Position numbers and translations under genes: made by a program
Assembly (NCBI GenBank): GCA_002338255.1
Contig: DDHX01000065.1
Coordinates: 218-11,870 of the forward strand
Reading direction: 5' to 3'
Length of the DNA: 11,653 bases
Source of the DNA: Ruminococcaceae bacterium UBA1865
GTDB taxonomy: Bacteria; Bacillota; Clostridia; Oscillospirales; Acutalibacteraceae
The notes under the pieces: model-generated
The model's database searches: none
Told to the model about the DNA's origin: nothing
What the model saw: the letters and a program-made list of their open reading frames with translations, nothing else
Shown: in pieces, positions 7,123 through 11,653 of the stretch
How the letters are laid out: the number at the start of each line of letters is the position of its first letter
Position numbering within the stretch: the stretch's first letter is position 1

Positions 7123-7164
7123 ATATCATAGATTTAAGGATAAATGCATGGAAGGAGCCGTGTT

Positions 7165-9069
7165 ATGAGTAAAATCAATGTTTTGGACAAACATATTGCC
7201 GAACTGATTGCAGCAGGGGAAGTAGTCGAACGTCCGTCTTCTGTCATCAAGGAACTCGTTGAAAACGCAATAGATGCCGGTTCCTCCGCTATTACCGTGG
7301 AAATAAAAAACGGCGGTATCACGTATATGCGCGTTACAGACAACGGCTGCGGTATATCGCGCGAAGACGTTGCGACTGCTTTTTTGCGCCACGCTACAAG
7401 TAAACTGCATAATGAAGATGATTTGGACAATATCGCGACACTGGGCTTTCGCGGTGAGGCACTGGCCTCCATTGCAGCTGTTGCTCATGTTGAATTGCTG
7501 ACGATTACGCAGGACGAACTTGCGGGAACGCGCTATGTGATTGACGGCGGCACCGAGCAGTCGTGCGAAGATGCCGGCTGCGCACAGGGAACAACCATTG
7601 TTGTGCGCGACCTTTTTTACAATACGCCCGCGCGCATGAAATTCTTGAAAAAGGATGTTGTCGAGGCAAATGCCATTGCCGCAGTGCTCGATAAAGTTGC
7701 ACTTTCACACCCGGAGGTTTCGCTGCGGCTGATCCGTGACTCGCGTGAAACGCTCCATACCCCCGGTGACGGTAAGTTAAAGTCAACGGTCTACGCGGTT
7801 TACGGGAAGGAATTTACTTCCGGTTTAATTCCTGTCAACTACGAACTGAACGGTGTAAAGCTTTGGGGCTTTATCAGCAAACCGTCGGCTGCACGTCCAA
7901 ACCGCAGTATGCAGCAGTTCTTTATTAACGGACGGTACATTAAAAGCCGTACGGCTATGGTCGCCATGGAAGAAGCCTTTAAGGGCTCGCTGATGGTCGG
8001 TAAAATGCCCGCCTGTGTCCTTCATCTCGGAATATCGTATCACTCCGTAGACGTAAATGTTCATCCGGCTAAAATTGAAGTGCGTTTTGTCAATGAAAAG
8101 CCTATTTTTGATGCCGTGTACCACGGTGTGAAAACCGCATTGAATCAGGGCGACGCCCCCAGTGTGATGGCTTTGAATAAGCCGGTGCTGCCCGCGTTTC
8201 CACAACCCGAAGCTTCCGTTCAAATGCAGTTTAACCCCGCTGCCAAACCGCAGCCAGCTGATGTAAATTCAGCCGCGCAGGCTGTGGCTCCATTTGTAAA
8301 ATCAAGCGAACCGCCGCGCAGCTACGCGGTTAGCGACGTGCACGCTCCTAAATTCAACACGCATTACGAAGCGAAGAATATAGAATTTTCAGAACCTCAG
8401 CCAATTGAGCAAAATCAACAACAGGTTTCACCGCATTTGGAACAGCCCGTCATTGAAGAAGCCCGGGAACCGGCTTTAACAGAGAAACCGGCTGAGCCGG
8501 AAAAATCAAAAAAGCTTGTTGGCGAGGCATTCAGCACCTACATCATTATTCAGCGTGGAAACGATGAACTGCTTTTCATCGACAAACACGCGGCTCACGA
8601 GAGAATGCTGTATGAAAAGCTGAAAACGCAGAACGGTCAGGCGGAACAACAGATGTTGCTTGAACCAATCACTGTAACGCTCGATAAAAATGAGTATGCC
8701 GCAGTGCTGAATTCCATTGAAACCTATGCCGCAGCCGGCTTTGAAATTGAAGATTTTGGTTCCGGAACCGTGCTTGTCCGCAGTGCGCCGCTAATTCTCG
8801 GCGGGGAGGACGTGGCAGATGCGGTGATGGAAATCGCGGGCTATTTGCTGTCTGCTAAAAATGATATTACGACTGAAAAGCTTGATTGGCTCTACCACAA
8901 TGTTGCGTGCCGCGCGGCGGTCAAGGCCGGTGACGAAAGCTCGACGGAGGAATTGATTGCACTTGCGCAAAGGTTGGAGCAAGAGGATATCCGCTATTGT
9001 CCGCACGGGCGTCCGGTGTCCATTATTATGAAAAAAAGAGATTTGGAGCGCCAATTCGGGCGTATATGA
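7165..9069 (+). CDS. mutL: DNA mismatch repair protein MutL (endonuclease type)
   Basis: This 634-residue GHKL ATPase couples MutS recognition to strand incision. The N-terminal ATPase (about 1-332) has ENAIDAG, DNGCGIS and GFRGEALASI. A Pro/Glu/Gln-rich linker (about 333-451) follows, then the C-terminal dimerisation and nuclease domain. That domain keeps the metal-binding set of MutH-less bacteria: D473-KHAAHE479-RMLYE484 (the DQHAX2EX4E motif with Lys for Gln), ACR at 581-583 and CPHGRP at 612-617. QMLLEP (496-501) lies where B. subtilis MutL has its sliding-clamp motif QEMIVP. I chose ATG 7165 over the in-frame ATG 7144 because GGAAGGAG (7150-7157) sits 7 nt before 7165 and would be inside the longer version, and because MSKINVLDKHIAELIAAGEVVERP matches the family N-terminus exactly. 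The stop TGA is one base from the miaA start. Confidence 0.98.
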   Translation: MSKINVLDKHIAELIAAGEVVERPSSVIKELVENAIDAGSSAITVEIKNGGITYMRVTDNGCGISREDVATAFLRHATSKLHNEDDLDNIATLGFRGEALASIAAVAHVELLTITQDELAGTRYVIDGGTEQSCEDAGCAQGTTIVVRDLFYNTPARMKFLKKDVVEANAIAAVLDKVALSHPEVSLRLIRDSRETLHTPGDGKLKSTVYAVYGKEFTSGLIPVNYELNGVKLWGFISKPSAARPNRSMQQFFINGRYIKSRTAMVAMEEAFKGSLMVGKMPACVLHLGISYHSVDVNVHPAKIEVRFVNEKPIFDAVYHGVKTALNQGDAPSVMALNKPVLPAFPQPEASVQMQFNPAAKPQPADVNSAAQAVAPFVKSSEPPRSYAVSDVHAPKFNTHYEAKNIEFSEPQPIEQNQQQVSPHLEQPVIEEAREPALTEKPAEPEKSKKLVGEAFSTYIIIQRGNDELLFIDKHAAHERMLYEKLKTQNGQAEQQMLLEPITVTLDKNEYAAVLNSIETYAAAGFEIEDFGSGTVLVRSAPLILGGEDVADAVMEIAGYLLSAKNDITTEKLDWLYHNVACRAAVKAGDESSTEELIALAQRLEQEDIRYCPHGRPVSIIMKKRDLERQFGRI

Positions 9070-9070
9070 T

Positions 9071-10018
9071 ATGATGAATACAACTGATAAAATACCTGTT
9101 GTTGCAGTTGTTGGACCAACCGCATCCGGTAAAAGCCGTTTGGCGGTTGAAATTGCCCTTCGTAAAAATGGGGAAGTTATTTCCGCTGATTCCATGCAGA
9201 TTTATAAGGGAATGAGCATTGGAACGGCCAAACCGGATACGGAGGAAATGTGCGGCGTGGCACACCATTTGATTGATTTTGCCGATATTTCGCAGCCGTT
9301 CAGTGTCGCAAATTATGTTGCGCTCGCTTCAAAATGCATTATTGAGTTGAACACGCGGGGGAAATTGCCGGTTATCGCGGGTGGTACAGGGCTTTATATT
9401 CGTTCCCTGCTCAATAATATTCAGTTTGCCGATGACGACAAGGACGAAACACTTCGGGAAAAGCTTGCGCAAAAGGCCGCGCAGGAAGGGGCCGAGCCGC
9501 TTCTTGCCGAACTAAGAAGTTTTGAACCTGAATCGGCGGAGCGAATTCATCCCAATAACCTTGGCCGCATTATTAGGGCAATTGAAATTTACCGTACTAC
9601 TGGTGTTACTATGACGGAGCAAATGAAAAGGTCAAAGCAAAAGCCGACTCCGTACAATTCCTGTGTGATCGGTCTTGATTTTAAGGATCGTCAAAAGCTT
9701 TACGACAGAATTAATCAACGGGTTGATTTGATGATGGATGACGGTTTATTGCAGGAGGCAAAAGAGGTCTTGGCTCAACCCGGTTCCCAAACCGCGCTTC
9801 AGGCTATCGGTTACAAGGAACTGTTGCCATACTTTAACGGCATATGTACTCTTGATGAAGCCGTGGAAAAAATCAAACAAGAAAGCCGTCATTATGCAAA
9901 ACGTCAGCTTACATGGTTCCGGCGTGACGAAGATATCAACTGGATTATGGTGGACGATGCACCAAACTTTGATACGGTGATAGAACAAGCAATGCGGATT
10001 ATTAATCAGAAAGGGTGA
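9071..10018 (+). CDS. miaA: tRNA dimethylallyltransferase MiaA
   Basis: This enzyme transfers the dimethylallyl group from DMAPP to N6 of A37, making the i6A that MiaB then methylthiolates. Of 315 residues, the P-loop is GPTASGKS (about 15-22), followed by VISADSMQIYKGMSIGTAKP, HHLIDF, and PVIAGGTGLYIRSLL. The C-terminal signature is SRHYAKRQLTWFRR; length is normal. ATG 9071 is followed immediately by a second ATG at 9074, and either could be used. There is no good ribosome site at normal distance (the nearest GGAG, 9045-9048, is about 22 nt away). The gene therefore probably depends on ribosomes finishing mutL, whose TGA ends one base earlier. mutL-miaA adjacency is widespread in bacteria; hfq, which often follows miaA, is not here, and a HlyD-like gene starts 4 nt after the stop. 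Confidence 0.97.
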   Translation: MMNTTDKIPVVAVVGPTASGKSRLAVEIALRKNGEVISADSMQIYKGMSIGTAKPDTEEMCGVAHHLIDFADISQPFSVANYVALASKCIIELNTRGKLPVIAGGTGLYIRSLLNNIQFADDDKDETLREKLAQKAAQEGAEPLLAELRSFEPESAERIHPNNLGRIIRAIEIYRTTGVTMTEQMKRSKQKPTPYNSCVIGLDFKDRQKLYDRINQRVDLMMDDGLLQEAKEVLAQPGSQTALQAIGYKELLPYFNGICTLDEAVEKIKQESRHYAKRQLTWFRRDEDINWIMVDDAPNFDTVIEQAMRIINQKG

Positions 10019-10022
10019 TTAG

Positions 10023-11303
10023 ATGAACAGTCCTTTGCTCAAAAGAGTAATGTCGGCTGTTGTGGCCATTCTGCTGTTTATCTACCTTGGATATCAGGTT
10101 TATAATTCCAACTACAAGCAGATTCAGACGGAAACAGCATCTTATGCCAGTACCTCCGACTCGGTACAGGCAACGGGGACGGCAATCAGAAAAGAAAGCC
10201 TGATCAACAAACAGGTAAATGGCGTGATCACTTATGTAATCAGCGATGGCGGTAAGATTGCAAATGGCGGTAAGGTTGCCAATGTTTACGCAAGTGAGCA
10301 GAATGTTGAGGCCCAGCGGCAGATTGAAAATCTTGACAGTGAAATTGCCAAACTGCAAAGGCTCAGTACGCCGGGTGATACGTATGCCGCCAATCTGGAT
10401 TCTATCAGTAAGCAGATCAACCTTAAACTGACCGGCCTGCTGGGCACAATTAACTCTGGAGAGTACAATGATTTGGGCAGGGAGGATTTACAGTACCTGT
10501 TGAACGAACGCCAAATTGTTACGGCTAAGGTAAAGAATTTTAACACCCGCATTGCTACGCTGCAAGCCCAGCGCAACACACTGTCTGCTGCCAGCAGCCC
10601 GGCCATAGGGGCGATTACCGCAAACGCTTCGGGGTATTTTATCAGCAAAACCGACGGCTTTGAATCGGTGTTCGATTATTCCAAAGTGCTTACTATGACT
10701 GCTGCGGAACTAAAGGAAAAGCAAAAAATCAAACCGGCGCCTCAAAACGGTGCAGTTGGCAAGATCTGTCAGAATTTTGACTGGTATTTTGCCTGTGTGG
10801 TTCCGGCCGACCAGGCGGTTAAATTTCATGAAGGTGATAAAGCATCTATTACATTTCCGTTTTCCTCCAGTGAGTCCATTCCGGTAACTGTTGCTGCGGT
10901 TAATCAGGCAAACAAGGATGCCGAAGCTGCGGTGATTTTACAAAGCAGCAACATGAATTCATCAATCGCCTCAATCCGTAATACAACAGCGCAAATTCAA
11001 GTTGAGGATTATACGGGAATTAGGGTAAGCCAAAAAGCAATTCATTTTGTAACTGTGGAGAAGACTACAAAGGACAAAAACGGAAAATCCAATACAGTGA
11101 AAAAAGAAGTGAAGGGCGTATTTGTAATGCATGGCAGTGAAATACAATTCAGGCAGATTATTTCGCTGTTCAGTACCGAAAATTATGTTATTTGTAAAGT
11201 CAATCCGACTCAGGATGAACTAATGACTGATTCAACCGTTAAGTTGTTTGATGAGGTTGTGGTGGAAGGGACCGATTTATTTGATGGAAAAGTTATCAAT
11301 TGA
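10023..11303 (+). CDS. HlyD-like membrane-anchored adaptor protein
   Basis: The 426-residue protein has one N-terminal membrane helix (about 8-27, basic residues before it), so the bulk should lie outside the cytoplasmic membrane. Residues about 47-90 (VQATGTAIRKES ... NGVITYVISDGGKIANGGKVANVYAS) form the first half of a barrel-sandwich/lipoyl-like domain. A predicted coiled-coil hairpin follows at about 93-190, then the second half (about 194-215, GAITANASGYFISKTDG) and beta-rich domains to the end. This is the layout of HlyD/membrane-fusion proteins that link transporters to outer parts of the envelope, yet no transporter gene is visible. The segment GGKIAN-GGKVAN is a short internal duplication. 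The gene begins 4 nt after miaA with AAAGGG just upstream, and its end overlaps the next gene by 20 bp. In Clostridia such genes often sit before the yggS-sepF cell-division cluster, which fits here, but the partner and substrate are unknown. Confidence 0.8.
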   Translation: MNSPLLKRVMSAVVAILLFIYLGYQVYNSNYKQIQTETASYASTSDSVQATGTAIRKESLINKQVNGVITYVISDGGKIANGGKVANVYASEQNVEAQRQIENLDSEIAKLQRLSTPGDTYAANLDSISKQINLKLTGLLGTINSGEYNDLGREDLQYLLNERQIVTAKVKNFNTRIATLQAQRNTLSAASSPAIGAITANASGYFISKTDGFESVFDYSKVLTMTAAELKEKQKIKPAPQNGAVGKICQNFDWYFACVVPADQAVKFHEGDKASITFPFSSSESIPVTVAAVNQANKDAEAAVILQSSNMNSSIASIRNTTAQIQVEDYTGIRVSQKAIHFVTVEKTTKDKNGKSNTVKKEVKGVFVMHGSEIQFRQIISLFSTENYVICKVNPTQDELMTDSTVKLFDEVVVEGTDLFDGKVIN

Positions 11304-11653
11304 TTTTCAACAAAGGTTTTTAGACTTGGAAGAGAATTTAAAAGAAATCAGAAATAACATTGCCGAAGCAGCTATAAAGTCCGGTCGCCGCCCGCAGGAT
11401 ATCACGCTGCTTGCCGCGACAAAAACCGTGCCGGTTGAAGTGATTAACCATGGCATTGTACTCGGTATCGACCATATTGGCGAAAATAAGGTGCAGGAGC
11501 TCTGCGAAAAGTATGACGCTTATCAGCTTACCGACTGTGCACTTCAGTTTATCGGGCACCTGCAAACAAATAAAGTGAAAAATATCATTGGTAAGGTCAG
11601 TATGATTCAGTCAGTTGACAGCGTAAAGCTTGCGGGTGAAATTTCGCGCCTTT
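11284..11653 (+). CDS. YggS/YlmE/PROSC-type PLP-binding protein, 3' end outside the window
   Basis: About 123 N-terminal residues are visible and the frame is open at the right edge. The matches to the YggS/PLPBP family are NIAEAAIKSGRRPQDITLLAATKTV, with the expected PLP-binding lysine at K47, then GIDHIGENKVQE (family form FGENxVQE) and LQFIGHLQTNKVKNII. The family binds pyridoxal phosphate in an alanine-racemase-like barrel and affects PLP and amino-acid homeostasis, without an established catalytic reaction. The start ATG 11284 lies inside the HlyD-like gene in another frame (20 bp overlap), with GGAAGGG (11264-11270) 13 nt upstream; a TTG at 11326 is the only visible in-frame alternative and would remove the N-terminal helix. 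In many Firmicutes this gene precedes sepF and other division genes, which I expect to the right but cannot see. Confidence 0.93.
   Translation, partial: MEKLSIDFQQRFLDLEENLKEIRNNIAEAAIKSGRRPQDITLLAATKTVPVEVINHGIVLGIDHIGENKVQELCEKYDAYQLTDCALQFIGHLQTNKVKNIIGKVSMIQSVDSVKLAGEISRL

Noticed and set aside
7144..7164. Upstream in-frame ATG that would lengthen MutL by seven residues
   Set aside because: The extension would contain the ribosome-binding sequence GGAAGGAG, and MutL proteins conventionally begin at the residues encoded from 7165.
7126..7488. Two overlapping - strand open frames (about 7126-7488 and 7134-7472) opposite the start of mutL
   Set aside because: They are antisense to the conserved MutL ATPase motifs, lack family features, and overlap each other in different frames.
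8791..9195. 134-codon - strand frame opposite the mutL-miaA junction
   Set aside because: It covers conserved codons of both genes on the other strand and shows no domain or ribosome site.
1..11653. Search for CRISPR arrays, tRNA/rRNA genes, insertion sequences, attachment sites or a defence cassette
   Set aside because: No regularly spaced direct repeats, no tRNA cloverleaf, no transposase or integrase frame and no terminal inverted repeats were seen; nearly all DNA is accounted for by conserved genes and the two intergenic regulatory stretches.

Overview
The window looks like chromosomal DNA from a low-to-medium GC Firmicute, most likely of class Clostridia (Ruminococcaceae/Oscillospiraceae-like). 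The support is strong AGGAGG-type ribosome sites, TTG starts on two genes, consensus sigma-A promoters, and the gene order miaB - ricA-like - mutS - mutL. That order matches Bacillus (miaB/ymcB - ymcA - cotE - mutS - mutL), except that cotE is absent here. The taxonomic placement is inference. All genes that can be supported lie on the + strand.

Region 1 (1-1030) holds the 3' part of a GT-A-fold family 2 glycosyltransferase that is cut by the window edge, followed by a clear intrinsic terminator. The acidic DXD-type metal/nucleotide-sugar motif of this protein is replaced by Phe-Ala-Arg-Arg.

Region 2 (1064-2545) is a self-contained two-gene cassette with its own perfect sigma-A promoter and its own terminator. 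It encodes a small PadR-type repressor and, overlapping it by 4 bp, a single-pass membrane protein. The membrane protein has an N-terminal DUF1700/HAAS-like helical domain and an extracytoplasmic DUF4097-like repeat domain with a regular Thr-Thr/Gln-Asn ladder.

Region 3 (2547 to the right edge) appears to be one long operon driven by an extended -10 promoter. In order it contains miaB (tRNA methylthiotransferase), a YlbF/YmcA (Ric) family protein with a four-cysteine tail, mutS, mutL, miaA (tRNA dimethylallyltransferase), a HlyD-like membrane-anchored adaptor, and the start of a YggS-type PLP-binding protein. Gaps are short (25, 40, 42, 1 and 4 nt, then a 20 bp overlap), and I see no terminator between the genes. 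MiaA and MiaB are the first and second enzymes of ms2i6A formation at tRNA position 37, and they bracket the complete MutS/MutL mismatch-repair pair. The HlyD-like and YggS genes probably begin the next functional block, often linked to cell division or envelope genes in Firmicutes, which would continue beyond the window.

I do not see a convincing new system such as a defence island, CRISPR array, mobile element or RNA gene. The features most worth a second look are the motif-less glycosyltransferase, the cysteine tail on the Ric-like protein next to an Fe-S enzyme, the PadR/solenoid cassette, and the dyad inside the miaB promoter.
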